Assembly (NCBI RefSeq): GCF_030815865.1
Contig: NZ_JAUSXI010000001.1
Coordinates: forward strand, 1,054,001 to 1,118,000
DNA length: 64,000 nt
Direction of reading: 5' to 3'
Source of the DNA: Arthrobacter globiformis
Lineage (GTDB): Bacteria; Actinomycetota; Actinomycetes; Actinomycetales; Micrococcaceae
In this document: one piece after another, positions 24,950-32,975 of the stretch
Layout of the letters: every line of letters begins with the position of its first letter
Position numbering within the stretch: position 1 is the stretch's first letter
Notes under the pieces: model-generated
The model's database searches: none
Told to the model about the DNA's origin: nothing
What the model saw: only the letters and a program-made list of their open reading frames with translations
Position numbers and translations under genes: made by a program

Positions 24950-25674
24950 TTGCCCACCTCACCGGTCAGGCTGGAGTTTTTGTCCATATATTCGGACTTC
25001 GGGGGCGTTTTGGGGCCATTATCTGTACAAAAACTCCCCGGGGAGGGGCGGCGGGCGGCGTTGCCGATTGCCGCCGACGGTCCGGTCCAGCCGTCCGGGA
25101 GGGCAGCAACGGTGGCGACGACGGCGAGGGGCCGGCCGCCCTCGTGCGCCAGTTCCCTGAGCCGCGGCAGCCAGTTGGCAGAATCGGCCCCGTGCCGGTC
25201 GGGGGAGTCCACCACGAGGAGGTCCGCGCCGGGGTTGGCGAGGGCCAGCGCTGTGAGCAGCTCGATGCGGCGCGCCGAAGGGAGCTGCTCGGTCCACATG
25301 CCGGCGACGTCCTCAAACCGGTTGACCTTCAGCCACGGCTTGCTGAGGAGGGCGCCGCGGTAGCGCCGGGGAATCAGGGCCAGATCCTCGGTCACGAGGT
25401 CCGCGACGCTCAGGTGCTGTTCGGGTTCGTTGACGCCGGGGGAGTCCACCAGGGCGCTGGCGTGCCGCAGCGGTCTGATCCCGGCCGAGCCGTCCCAGCC
25501 GGCCGTGCCGCCGTCGGGCTTCATCCGGCCACTGAGGACAAGGGCGAGGGTGGTCCTCTGGTCCTGGCGGTCGCCGGTCACCAGCAGCAGTTCGCCGCGG
25601 GCCACCTGCAGGGAAGTCGGCGGCAGGAGGTCAAGCCGCCGGCCTTTCACGCTGAGCTGTCGTGCGCAGAGCAA
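24946..25674 (-). CDS. Degenerate ABC-type ATPase subunit
   Basis: 242 residues with the layout of an ABC ATPase but altered catalytic motifs. Walker A reads TGDRQDQRTTL (Lys to Arg, glycines lost), the signature reads LPSARR instead of LSGGQ, and Walker B reads LLVVDSP with Ser in place of the catalytic Glu. ATP hydrolysis is doubtful. TTG 25674 is the likely start, with GAAAGG upstream. It overlaps the YhgE start by four bases. The last ~25 residues (TDNGPKTPPKSEYMDKNSSL) are encoded by the dispersed repeat at 24973-25037. Confidence 0.75.
   Translation of the reverse strand: MLCARQLSVKGRRLDLLPPTSLQVARGELLLVTGDRQDQRTTLALVLSGRMKPDGGTAGWDGSAGIRPLRHASALVDSPGVNEPEQHLSVADLVTEDLALIPRRYRGALLSKPWLKVNRFEDVAGMWTEQLPSARRIELLTALALANPGADLLVVDSPDRHGADSANWLPRLRELAHEGGRPLAVVATVAALPDGWTGPSAAIGNAARRPSPGSFCTDNGPKTPPKSEYMDKNSSLTGEVGK
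24973..25037 (-). repeat. Dispersed inverted-end repeat, copy A
   Basis: 65 nt with ends GGAGTTTTTGT and ACAAAAACTCC. Read on the minus strand it begins GGAGTTTTTGTACAGATAAT, then continues with a core close to that of copy B. It lies inside the 3' end of the ABC-like gene. Confidence 0.8.
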
Positions 25675-25713
25675 AGGGAGCCTTTCGCAGAAGTTGTCTG
25701 CCTCAAGGCTAAC

Positions 25714-25733
25714 TGAACTGACTAGTCAGTTCA
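25714..25733 (+). promoter_or_regulatory. Perfect 20-bp palindrome, probable TetR operator
   Basis: TGAACTGACTAGTCAGTTCA is fully self-complementary, 40 nt before the first gene of the ABC/YhgE/TetR operon and just beyond the stop of the neighbouring gene. Length and symmetry fit a TetR dimer site. Confidence 0.85.
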
Positions 25734-25741
25734 AATAGAAA

Positions 25742-27199
25742 TTAGAGTCCGTACTTTTCCAGCAGCCGCAGCCAGACCTCGCTGATGGTCGGATAAGAAG
25801 GCACTGCGTGCCAGAGCCGGTCCAGCGGAACCTCTCCGACGACGGCGATCGTCGCGGCGTGGAGGAGCTCGGCGACGTCCGGCCCGGCGAAGGTTGCGCC
25901 GAGGAGCACCTTGCGGTCCTCGTCTACTACCAACTGCGCCCAGCCCTTGTAGTTCCGGCCGTGCAGGGAGGACCCGGCCACTTCGATGGGCAGCTCCACC
26001 GATGATGCGTTGTAGCCGTCCTTGCGGGCCTGCTCCAGCGACCTGCCGACGTTGGCCAGTTCGGGGTCAGTGAACACCACGTTGGGAATGGCGTGTTCGT
26101 CGGCCGTCTGCGCATACCGGCTCCACGGCTGAGGCTCCCCGCGAAGCTCGCCCTTGGCCCGGGCGGCAATGGCTGCACCGGTGGCCCGGGCCTCGTACTT
26201 GCCCTGGTGAGTCAGCAGTACTTTGCCCGCCGCGTCGCCCACCGCGTACAGCCAGGGACCGTCGTCGTTTCCCGACGCTTCAGCAACCAGGCCGGTTGAA
26301 TCAGTGCGGATGGCCAGGGGCTTGCCGTCACTGGTGGACAGGCCCACACTCTCCAGCCCGAGTCCTTCCAGCGCGGGCCGCCGGCCGGTCGCCACCAGCA
26401 GCTGGTTTACCGTGACGGTGTCGCCGCCGTCGAACGTGAGCGTCAGGGAACCGTCGGAATTCCTCTGGACGCTTCGGGTCTTGGTGTCGAGCCGTAGCTC
26501 CACGCCGTCGGCCCGCAGGCCGGCGGCCACCAGTTCCGCGGCCTCACTGGGAAAATTGCGCAGCAGCCCGCTGCGCGCCACCAGCGTGACCGTGGACCCG
26601 AGACGGGCAAAAGCCTGGGCAAGCTCCGTGCCGGCGACGCCGCCGCCCAACACGCCCAGCCGGCCGGGGACCTCCTTTGCCGAGGTCGCCTCCCGCGTGC
26701 CCCAGTACTCAACGTCGGACAGCCCCTCGACGGCCGGCCGGTTGGGCGTGGAGCCGTTGGCAAGCACGACGGCGTGACGCGCCGTGAGTGCGTAATGGCC
26801 GCCGTCCAGCCCGGCTACTCCCACTGTCCGCTCGCCGGTGATGCCTGCCCGGCCGCGGATCAGCTCGATGCCTGCGCCCTCCACCCATTCCACCTGGCTG
26901 GCATCCTGCCAGTTGGACGTGAAGGAGTCGCGCCGCTTGAGGACCGCGGCCGCGTCGAGCGTTCCTGTCACGGCCTCGCTGGCGCCGGGAACTGACTGGG
27001 CCCCGTGCAGTGCGGTGCCCGGTCGCAGCAGTGCCTTGGATGGCATGCACGCCCAGTAGGAGCACTCGCCGCCCACCAGTTCGGCTTCCACCAGGACCGC
27101 CGTCAGGCCGCCCTGCACCACCCGGTCCGCGGCATTTTCCCCTGCCGCGCCGGCGCCGATCACAATGACATCGAATTCCCGTTCAACAAGACGTGGCAT
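25742..27199 (-). CDS. FAD-dependent pyridine nucleotide-disulfide oxidoreductase (class I)
   Basis: 485 residues. FAD-binding VIVIGAGAAGENAA lies at residues 12-25 and the redox disulfide is G-G-E-C46-S-Y-W-A-C51-M-P-S-K. The NAD(P) fingerprint is LGGGVAGTELAQAF, the second FAD motif is YAVGDAAGKVLLTHQGKYEA, and a dimerisation domain has TDPELANVGRS and AVPSYPTISEVW. This is the lipoamide dehydrogenase/mercuric reductase-like group; no 2-oxoacid dehydrogenase genes are near, so the substrate is open. TAGGCT (27206-27211, minus) lies 6 nt before the ATG: leaderless. Confidence 0.9.
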   Translation of the reverse strand: MPRLVEREFDVIVIGAGAAGENAADRVVQGGLTAVLVEAELVGGECSYWACMPSKALLRPGTALHGAQSVPGASEAVTGTLDAAAVLKRRDSFTSNWQDASQVEWVEGAGIELIRGRAGITGERTVGVAGLDGGHYALTARHAVVLANGSTPNRPAVEGLSDVEYWGTREATSAKEVPGRLGVLGGGVAGTELAQAFARLGSTVTLVARSGLLRNFPSEAAELVAAGLRADGVELRLDTKTRSVQRNSDGSLTLTFDGGDTVTVNQLLVATGRRPALEGLGLESVGLSTSDGKPLAIRTDSTGLVAEASGNDDGPWLYAVGDAAGKVLLTHQGKYEARATGAAIAARAKGELRGEPQPWSRYAQTADEHAIPNVVFTDPELANVGRSLEQARKDGYNASSVELPIEVAGSSLHGRNYKGWAQLVVDEDRKVLLGATFAGPDVAELLHAATIAVVGEVPLDRLWHAVPSYPTISEVWLRLLEKYGL

Positions 27200-27205
27200 G
27201 GCAAA

Positions 27206-27211
27206 AGCCTA
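27206..27211 (-). promoter_or_regulatory. -10 box for the disulfide oxidoreductase gene
   Basis: TAGGCT on the minus strand, 6 nt before ATG 27199; no ribosome site. Confidence 0.5.
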
Positions 27212-27329
27212 CGCCCACGCCTGCCGCGGATCTTGGCAGGCGCTGCCGTAACAATGGACCCCGCCGTTCTGGGGACATGGGACATCCGCTACGGTGAGGA
27301 AAAGTACGGAAAGTGCAAAGGAGCCCTCC

Positions 27330-28058
27330 ATGCAGCCCTCCAACGTGGTCCCGCCGGCCCGCTTCGGTGCCCAGGCCCGCCTGCGCGCCCTGCAGTCGGA
27401 CATCATGGAGCTGATCCTGGACCGTGAGCTGGAGCCCGGCGACGCCCTTCCCACCGAAAACGAGCTGTGCCTCGCACTGGGCGTGGGCCGGAACACCCTC
27501 CGGGAGTCGCTGAAGGTCCTGCAGGCGCTGGGGGTCATTGAGATCCGCCACGGCTTCGGCATGTTCGTCGCGCCCAGCAATTTTGAATCCCTCGCCGACG
27601 GCCTGATTTTCCGCGGGCGGCTCTCGCTGCGGCACCACGGCCTGGAAGCGCGGCAGCTCGTGGATGTCCGCCAGGCCCTGGAGGCGGGGCTCATTGGCAG
27701 CGCAATGGATGAGATGACGGCCGAACAACTGGCCGCCATCGAGGAGTCCGTGATCCGCATGGAGGAGAGCGCGGAGGCAGGGGAGGCCTTTGTGGAAGCC
27801 GATGCTGAGTTCCACCGCAGGCTCTTTGAACCCCTTAACAATGAACTCCTGCTAAACCTGCTGGGCGTTTTCTGGAAGGTTTACCGCAATATCTATACCG
27901 AGGTTGGACCCGGCGTGGAGGATCTGCCGGCACTCGCTGCAGTGCACCGGAACATCTATGCGGCCGTGGCTGCCGGGGACAAGGCCCGGGCAGCCCGCGA
28001 GCTGACGCACCACTTCGAGGGGTTCCGCCAGCGGATACGCGAGGCGGTCGGCGAATAG
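27330..28058 (+). CDS. FadR-subfamily GntR regulator
   Basis: 242 residues. The winged helix is ALQSDIMELILDRELEPGDALPTENELCLALGVGRNTLRESLKVLQALGVIEIRHGFGMFV. The helical FCD ligand domain follows, with DVRQALEAGLIG, DAEFHRRLFEPLNN and AVHRNIYAAVAAGD, whose His/Asp residues can hold a metal and a carboxylate ligand. ATG 27330 has AAGGAG 6 nt upstream; GTG 27294 is less likely. It is divergent from the oxidoreductase gene, which may be a target. Ligand unknown. Confidence 0.9.
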   Translation: MQPSNVVPPARFGAQARLRALQSDIMELILDRELEPGDALPTENELCLALGVGRNTLRESLKVLQALGVIEIRHGFGMFVAPSNFESLADGLIFRGRLSLRHHGLEARQLVDVRQALEAGLIGSAMDEMTAEQLAAIEESVIRMEESAEAGEAFVEADAEFHRRLFEPLNNELLLNLLGVFWKVYRNIYTEVGPGVEDLPALAAVHRNIYAAVAAGDKARAARELTHHFEGFRQRIREAVGE

Positions 28059-28176
28059 GAAGTCCGGTTCCGGACCAGCGGTTCTGGATCACTTCGGTTT
28101 TGAATCGCGGGGGAATCGCGGGTTTGTTGCCACGGCTTCGGCATGCCGGACTTGTCCTGTAATCCATGCTTAACGC

Positions 28177-28212
28177 AGAAGGTCCGCACCGGTTTCCCGA
28201 TGCGGACCTTCT
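28177..28212 (-). terminator. Hairpin after tRNA-Arg
   Basis: AGAAGGTCCGCA, a 12-nt loop and its perfect complement, beginning 7 nt from the tRNA 3' end. It also faces the FadR gene and may serve both directions. Confidence 0.65.
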
Positions 28213-28218
28213 CTTTGT

Positions 28219-28291
<73 letters not shown>

Positions 28292-28392
28292 ATCTTCGGT
28301 TCTCAGCGAGCTTTTCGCTCGCCCCGAACCTCGAATAACTTTACGCGAGGAGGGCCGCAGTTCCAAATTGAGGACCATGTAATTTACACAAC

Positions 28393-28404
28393 TAGACCGG
28401 TCTA
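28393..28404 (+). promoter_or_regulatory. 12-bp palindrome upstream of pckG
   Basis: TAGACCGGTCTA is perfectly self-complementary and lies one base from the CRP-like site. It is a candidate operator for an unidentified regulator. Confidence 0.45.
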
Positions 28405-28405
28405 C

Positions 28406-28419
28406 GTGACCTTCGTCAC
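28406..28419 (+). promoter_or_regulatory. CRP/GlxR-like binding site for pckG
   Basis: GTGACCTTCGTCAC: GTGA, six bases, TCAC, agreeing with the core of the TGTGA-N6-TCACA consensus. It is 150 nt before the pckG start, in an AT-rich promoter region. Confidence 0.6.
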
Positions 28420-28569
28420 TAATTTCGACTTTTCTAAATCCAAATTCCGCGAGTTTCCGCGGAAGTTGAGTCCAGATGGGCAGGACATCCGATGTCTGAC
28501 CGTGAATTGGTCCAGATCATCAGAAATAGCATTTAGCACACACCACTGAACCCGAAGAAGGGAACTGCA

Positions 28570-30396
28570 ATGGCCCACCTGGCGCGACTGCCGCTGCTTG
28601 AGAAAGCACCCACCACCCATGCCGGACTGCTGGCGTGGGTTGAAGAGGTCGCTGGGCTTACCCAGCCGGACCGGATTCACTGGGTCGACGGCTCTGAGGG
28701 AGAAAACACCCGCCTCACCGACGAACTCGTCGCGGCCGGCACCCTGAAGCGGTTGAACCAGGACCTGTTCCCCAACTCCTTCGCAGCCTTCTCGGACCCC
28801 GCTGACGTGGCCCGCGTCGAAGAGCAGACGTTCATCTGCTCTGAAAAGGAGCACGACGCAGGCTTCACCAACAACTGGATGGCCCCGGCGGAGATGAAGG
28901 AGAAGCTGCGCGGGCTGTTCTCCGGCTCCATGCGCGGCCGCACCATGTACGTCATCCCGTTCGTCATGGGCCACCTCGACGCCGAGGACCCCAAGTTCGG
29001 CGTCGAGATCACCGACTCCGCCTACGTTGTCGCCTCCATGCGCATCATGGCCCGCATCGGCACGGACGTCCTGAACCGGATCACCGAAACCAACGCCTTC
29101 TTCGTTCCGGCCCTGCACTCCCTGGGCGCTCCGCTGGAGGCCGGCCAGGCAGACGTCCCGTGGCCGTGCAACCCGGACAAGTGGATCGTGCACTTCCCCG
29201 AGGAGCGTTCGATCTGGTCCTTCGGCTCCGGCTACGGCGGAAACGCGCTGCTGGGCAAGAAGTGCTACGCCCTGCGCATCGCCTCGGTCATGGCCCACGA
29301 CGAAGGCTGGCTTGCGGAGCACATGCTCATCCTCAAGCTCACTTCGCCGGAACAGAAGACCTACTACGTCTCGGCTGCCTTCCCGTCCGCCTGCGGCAAG
29401 ACCAACCTCGCCCTCCTCGACCCCACCATCGATGGCTGGAAGGTGGAGACCCTGGGTGACGACATCACCTGGATGCGGTTTGGCAAGGAAGGCGAGCTCC
29501 GCGCCGTCAATCCCGAGGCCGGCCTGTTCGGCGTGGCCCCCGGCACCGGCTGGGGCACCAACCCGAACGCCATGCGCGCCATCGCCAAGGGCAACAGCAT
29601 CTTCACCAACGTTGCGCTGACCGACGACGGCGGCGTCTGGTGGGAGGGCATGACCGAGGAAACCCCGGGGCACCTCACCGACTGGCGGGGCAACTCCTGG
29701 ACGCCCGAGTCCGGCCAGCCGGCAGCCCACCCGAACTCGCGCTTCTGCACCCCGATCGACCAGATCGACATGCTGGCCGAGGAATACCACAGCCCGAACG
29801 GTGTGGAACTGTCCGCCATCCTGTTTGGCGGCCGCCGCAAGACCACCATCCCGCTGGTCACCGAGGCCCGCGACTGGACCAACGGCATCTTCATGGGCTC
29901 CACCCTGTCGTCCGAGACCACCGCTGCTGCGGCCGGTGCCGTCGGCGTGGTCCGCCGCGACCCCATGGCCATGCTTCCGTTCATCGGTTATGACGCCGGC
30001 GACTACCTGAACCACTGGGTCAACCTGTCCGCCAAGGCCAACCCGGAGCGCCTGCCCAAGATCTTCCTGGTCAACTGGTTCCGCCGCACGGCAGAGGGCG
30101 GCTTCGCCTGGCCGGGCTTCGGGGACAACGCCCGCGTCCTGAAGTGGGCCATCGAGCGGCTCGAAGGAAAGGCCGACGCCGTGGAGACCCCCATCGGCTT
30201 CGTCCCGACCGGCGACTCCATCGACCTCACTGGACTCGACATGACCCCCGCGCAGGTGGAGGACGCCGTCCGCGTTGACGCCGACGAGTGGAAGACCGAG
30301 CTCGCCTCGATCGAGGAGTGGTTCGCCAACTTCGGTGAGTCTCTGCCCTCAGCGCTCCAGCAGGAGCTCGACGGCCTGAAGGCCCGCCTGGCCTAG
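28570..30396 (+). CDS. pckG: Phosphoenolpyruvate carboxykinase (GTP)
   Basis: 608 residues, the normal length for the GTP-dependent enzyme. It converts oxaloacetate plus GTP to phosphoenolpyruvate, the first committed step of gluconeogenesis. The kinase P-loop F271-P-S-A-C-G-K-T-N279 includes the reactive Cys of GTP-type PEPCKs. Substrate and metal motifs include [31 protein letters not shown] and the lid region around [23 protein letters not shown] precedes the ATG. The 278-nt upstream region is AT-rich with two palindromes, one CRP-like, which fits carbon-source control. A large hairpin ends the gene. Confidence 0.97.
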   Translation: MAHLARLPLLEKAPTTHAGLLAWVEEVAGLTQPDRIHWVDGSEGENTRLTDELVAAGTLKRLNQDLFPNSFAAFSDPADVARVEEQTFICSEKEHDAGFTNNWMAPAEMKEKLRGLFSGSMRGRTMYVIPFVMGHLDAEDPKFGVEITDSAYVVASMRIMARIGTDVLNRITETNAFFVPALHSLGAPLEAGQADVPWPCNPDKWIVHFPEERSIWSFGSGYGGNALLGKKCYALRIASVMAHDEGWLAEHMLILKLTSPEQKTYYVSAAFPSACGKTNLALLDPTIDGWKVETLGDDITWMRFGKEGELRAVNPEAGLFGVAPGTGWGTNPNAMRAIAKGNSIFTNVALTDDGGVWWEGMTEETPGHLTDWRGNSWTPESGQPAAHPNSRFCTPIDQIDMLAEEYHSPNGVELSAILFGGRRKTTIPLVTEARDWTNGIFMGSTLSSETTAAAAGAVGVVRRDPMAMLPFIGYDAGDYLNHWVNLSAKANPERLPKIFLVNWFRRTAEGGFAWPGFGDNARVLKWAIERLEGKADAVETPIGFVPTGDSIDLTGLDMTPAQVEDAVRVDADEWKTELASIEEWFANFGESLPSALQQELDGLKARLA

Positions 30397-30426
30397 ACCA
30401 CGTCTTTTCCTGGAAAAGCCAAAAGT

Positions 30427-30475
30427 ACGACGGCGGCCCCGCACCTTTTCTTCAAAGGTGCGGGGCCGCCGTCGT
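30427..30475 (+). terminator. Long terminator hairpin after pckG
   Basis: A stem of over 20 bp (ACGACGGCGGCCCCGCACC... and complement) around TCTTC, 30 nt past the stop, followed by CCGTT. Confidence 0.75.
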
Positions 30476-30482
30476 CCGTTCT

Positions 30483-30544
30483 GGAGTTTGTACAGATAAT
30501 GGGCCTAAACGCCCCTAAAGTCGCGACAAGTGTACAAAAACTCC
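30483..30544 (+). repeat. Dispersed inverted-end repeat, copy B
   Basis: 62 nt: GGAGTTTGTACAGATAATGG ... TGTACAAAAACTCC. Intergenic, between the pckG terminator and the stop of hmp (30558). Its core (AAACGCCCC, AAAGTC) matches copy A. Confidence 0.85.
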
Positions 30545-30557
30545 CCAGCCGTAGGGG

Positions 30558-31718
30558 CTAGGCGGCCAGCCAGATGTCCGGGCCGAAGACCTCGTAGTGG
30601 ATCCGTGTTGCGGGGATCCCAGCCTCGATGGCCTCGCTGCGGATGTTTTTCATGAACGGCAGCGGACCGCAAAGGTACAGGGAGGCGTTGGCGGGCAGGT
30701 CCACCTCGCGCAGGGACATGAAGCCGGACTTCGTGCCCGCCTGCGGTTCCTCCAGCCAGAGCTGGAGGTCGGCGCCGTCAAGGCGCTCGACGTCGTCCGT
30801 CATCTGGGAGCGCAACGCCCAGTTGTCCATGGTGCTCTCGGCGTGAAGGACCAGCACCTGGCGGTCGGAGCAGGTTTCGGCGAGGGATCGCAGGATCGAG
30901 GCGGTGGGCGTGCAGCCAATACCCGCGGAGGCGAGAACCACAGGACCGTCGCCGTCCTTCAGGGTGATTTCGCCGTAAGGGTTGGAGATTTCGATGATGT
31001 CTCCGACCTCCACGCTGTTGTGGAGCACGGGAGAGACCTCCCCGCCGTCGTCGATCTTGGTGGTGAAGCTGCGGCTGGTGCCGGCATCGCCGGAGAGCGA
31101 GTACTGCCGGACCTGGCGGAGGCCGTCGGGCAGGGTGACTTTGACGCCGATGTACTGGCCCGGAAGGGCGGCGGTGACCGGGGTGTCATCCGCAGGTGCC
31201 AGGGTGAACGTCATCGATCCGGTGCCGGCGGGGGTCTTTTCAACTACGGTCCAGGGCATCCACATTCGGGTGTTCGCCTGGGCCGCGTAAAGGCCTTTTT
31301 CCAGCTTGATCAGGGCGTCCGCCATGAGCCAGTACACCTCGGTCCAGGCCTCTGCAATTTCCGGGGTGATGACCTCGGCCAGGTCCTCTGCGATGGCGGC
31401 GAAGAGGTGCTCATAGACCACCTGGTACTGCGGCTCGGTGATGCCGAGGGAAGCGTGCCGGTGCGCGATGCGGGACAGCACGGTTTCCGGGACGGTGTCC
31501 GGGTTGTTGACCAGGTGGGTCGCGAACGCGGCGATGCTTCCGGCCAGGGCCTGCTGCTGGTTGCCGTTGCGCTGGTTGGAGCGGCTGAACAGCCCGTCCA
31601 GGAGTTCCGGGTGCGCGGCGAAGAGGCGGTTGTAGAACTTGGGGGTGATTTCGCCGATTCGCGAGCCGACCATGGGAAGGGTGGCTTCGATGACAGGACG
31701 GGCTTTGTCCGAGAGCAT
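30558..31718 (-). CDS. hmp: Flavohemoglobin, nitric oxide dioxygenase
   Basis: 386 residues in three domains: a globin (PKFYNRLFAAHPELLDGLFSR, proximal His in SRIAHRHASLG), a FAD domain (GQYIGVKV, RQYSLSG), and an NAD domain (VVLASAGIGCTPTASILR, LYLCGPLPFM). It oxidises NO to nitrate with NADPH and O2. ATG 31718 has AGGAG 5 nt upstream; a GTG six bases earlier is too close to that site. The promoter contains two inverted repeats and an NsrR-type regulator gene lies immediately upstream on the same strand, so NO induction is expected. Confidence 0.95.
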   Translation of the reverse strand: MLSDKARPVIEATLPMVGSRIGEITPKFYNRLFAAHPELLDGLFSRSNQRNGNQQQALAGSIAAFATHLVNNPDTVPETVLSRIAHRHASLGITEPQYQVVYEHLFAAIAEDLAEVITPEIAEAWTEVYWLMADALIKLEKGLYAAQANTRMWMPWTVVEKTPAGTGSMTFTLAPADDTPVTAALPGQYIGVKVTLPDGLRQVRQYSLSGDAGTSRSFTTKIDDGGEVSPVLHNSVEVGDIIEISNPYGEITLKDGDGPVVLASAGIGCTPTASILRSLAETCSDRQVLVLHAESTMDNWALRSQMTDDVERLDGADLQLWLEEPQAGTKSGFMSLREVDLPANASLYLCGPLPFMKNIRSEAIEAGIPATRIHYEVFGPDIWLAA

Positions 31719-31767
31719 TGACACTCCTGAGCTAGTGGTCCGGAGTCTTTGGCCGGACCGGTACTGC

Positions 31768-31796
31768 AGATACTCGCATCTGAAATACGAGTTTCT
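31768..31796 (-). promoter_or_regulatory. Inverted repeat in the hmp promoter, likely NsrR site
   Basis: AGATACTCGCAT, five bases, ATACGAGTTTCT: two 12-nt arms, ten of twelve positions complementary. The overall design resembles E. coli NsrR sites (long AT-rich arms). It lies 50 nt before the hmp start. Confidence 0.6.
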
Positions 31797-31805
31797 ACAT
31801 GTCTA

Positions 31806-31824
31806 TTTCTACACCCTGTAGAAA
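31806..31824 (-). promoter_or_regulatory. Second inverted repeat upstream of hmp
   Basis: TTTCTACA, CCC, TGTAGAAA: perfect 8-bp arms. The same TTTCTACA also occurs at 31792-31799 as a direct repeat, so the two operators share sequence. Confidence 0.6.
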
Positions 31825-31934
31825 AGATTTTCCAAATGGAGAAGGGGACCCGAGGGAGGTAGGGAGCAGGGGTATGCAGGGCATGCCGGGGCGGCCGGTT
31901 CAGGCGGGTGAACTGGTCATGCGGATGGCGACGG

Positions 31935-32384
31935 TCAGGCGCCCGGGCGCAGTCCGATGGCCTCGAAGACGGGTGTCATCTGGCGGGAGGTGGGCAGTTC
32001 GGCCACCACGACGTCGTCGAGCTCGCGGTAAAAAGCCTCGCGCGCCCGAGCCATGGCACCGCGCAGCCGGCATTCATTGATGAGGGGGCAGCTGCCGGCC
32101 GGGCCTATGCACTCGGCGGCGTCCTCCCTGGTATCCAGTTGCCGCAGGACCTTCCCCACCGTTACGCGGTGGCCGGCCGCGCTGAGCCGCGAGCCTCCGT
32201 TGCGGCCACGCTCAACGTCAATCAGCCCCAGCATCCGCAGCTTCGCCACGGCCTTGCTGACGTGGTTGTAGGGGGTTCCGACGGCGTCCGCAACGTTCTG
32301 GGTGGTAAGCAGGCCGCCCTCGGGTGCGGCTGCGAGCACCATGAGGGCGCGCAGGCTGACATCCGCGAAGGCGTTGATTTTCAT
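31935..32384 (-). CDS. Rrf2-family Fe-S regulator, NsrR-like
   Basis: 149 residues. The winged helix is LRALMVLAAAPEGGLLTTQNVADAVGTPYNHVSKAVAKLRMLGLIDVERGRNGGSRL. Three cysteines, C92, C99 and C105 (ECIGPAGSCPLINECRL), are placed as in NsrR, whose [4Fe-4S] cluster is destroyed by NO. It is adjacent to hmp, the classic NsrR target. A TAGGCT box (32391-32396, minus) stands 6 nt before the ATG, so the mRNA is probably leaderless. About 210 nt with operators separate it from hmp. Confidence 0.9.
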   Translation of the reverse strand: MKINAFADVSLRALMVLAAAPEGGLLTTQNVADAVGTPYNHVSKAVAKLRMLGLIDVERGRNGGSRLSAAGHRVTVGKVLRQLDTREDAAECIGPAGSCPLINECRLRGAMARAREAFYRELDDVVVAELPTSRQMTPVFEAIGLRPGA

Positions 32385-32390
32385 GCTTCT

Positions 32391-32396
32391 AGCCTA
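32391..32396 (-). promoter_or_regulatory. -10 box for the Rrf2 gene
   Basis: TAGGCT on the minus strand, 6 nt before ATG 32384, without ribosome site. Confidence 0.5.
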
Positions 32397-32482
32397 ATGA
32401 CCTGTGCAAATCGCCGTTCCGTCCGGTGGAATCGCATGGCTATGCCCATCGCGAGCGTGCCGCGACCCGCCGTTCGTGCGGT

Positions 32483-32965
32483 CTAGTCCGCCCAAATGAC
32501 AGGCTCGTTGGAGTCGGCGGCAAGGTCGCCGAACTCCCATTCACTGCCCTCGGTGGTGGGGGAGTACGGCAGGACGGCTGCGAACACCGCGCCGTCCCGG
32601 TGCTCGGTGGCCACATGGATGGCGTCCGAGTCCTCCTCGACCAGGGTGATGTCGCAGACGATGGCGGCGGCGCGGAACTCGTCCCGGTGCTGGCGCAAAA
32701 GTTCCGTGATGTCGCGGATCATCAGGTCGGCGTCGAACTCGCTGTCCCTGTCGGCATTCGGATCTGCCGGCGAGACAGCGACGAGGCGGACGTCGCCGTC
32801 ATTCTCCATCACGAGGGCGAACGGCAGGAACCCGCCGCTGCGTTCAAGCTGCTCCTGGGCTGCCGCCATTCCGGTGCCCAGGAGGTTTTCCAGATCCGTG
32901 GCCGTCGAGTCGGGCACGGACGCGCGCCACGATGACTGGGCCGGGGTCGAGTCGGGTGATGCCAT
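32483..32965 (-). CDS. Hypothetical protein downstream of phosphomannomutase
   Basis: 160 residues, acidic, no signal or membrane segment. An alpha/beta pattern is visible: FLPFALVMENDGDVRLVAVSP, DLMIRDITELLRQHRDEF, AAAIVCDITLVEEDSDAIHVATEHRDG. It begins 10 nt after the stop of the phosphomannomutase gene, so it is in the same transcript. The family is not recognised; a small regulatory or binding role is possible but unsupported. Confidence 0.75.
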   Translation of the reverse strand: MASPDSTPAQSSWRASVPDSTATDLENLLGTGMAAAQEQLERSGGFLPFALVMENDGDVRLVAVSPADPNADRDSEFDADLMIRDITELLRQHRDEFRAAAIVCDITLVEEDSDAIHVATEHRDGAVFAAVLPYSPTTEGSEWEFGDLAADSNEPVIWAD

Positions 32966-32975
32966 GGGGGCTGTC

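Noticed and set aside
22823..25363. Long + strand frame (846 codons) across the YhgE/ABC region
   Set aside because: It is antisense to the YhgE and ABC-like genes, has Gly/Arg/Gln-rich composition typical of shadow frames in high-GC DNA, and shows no domain.
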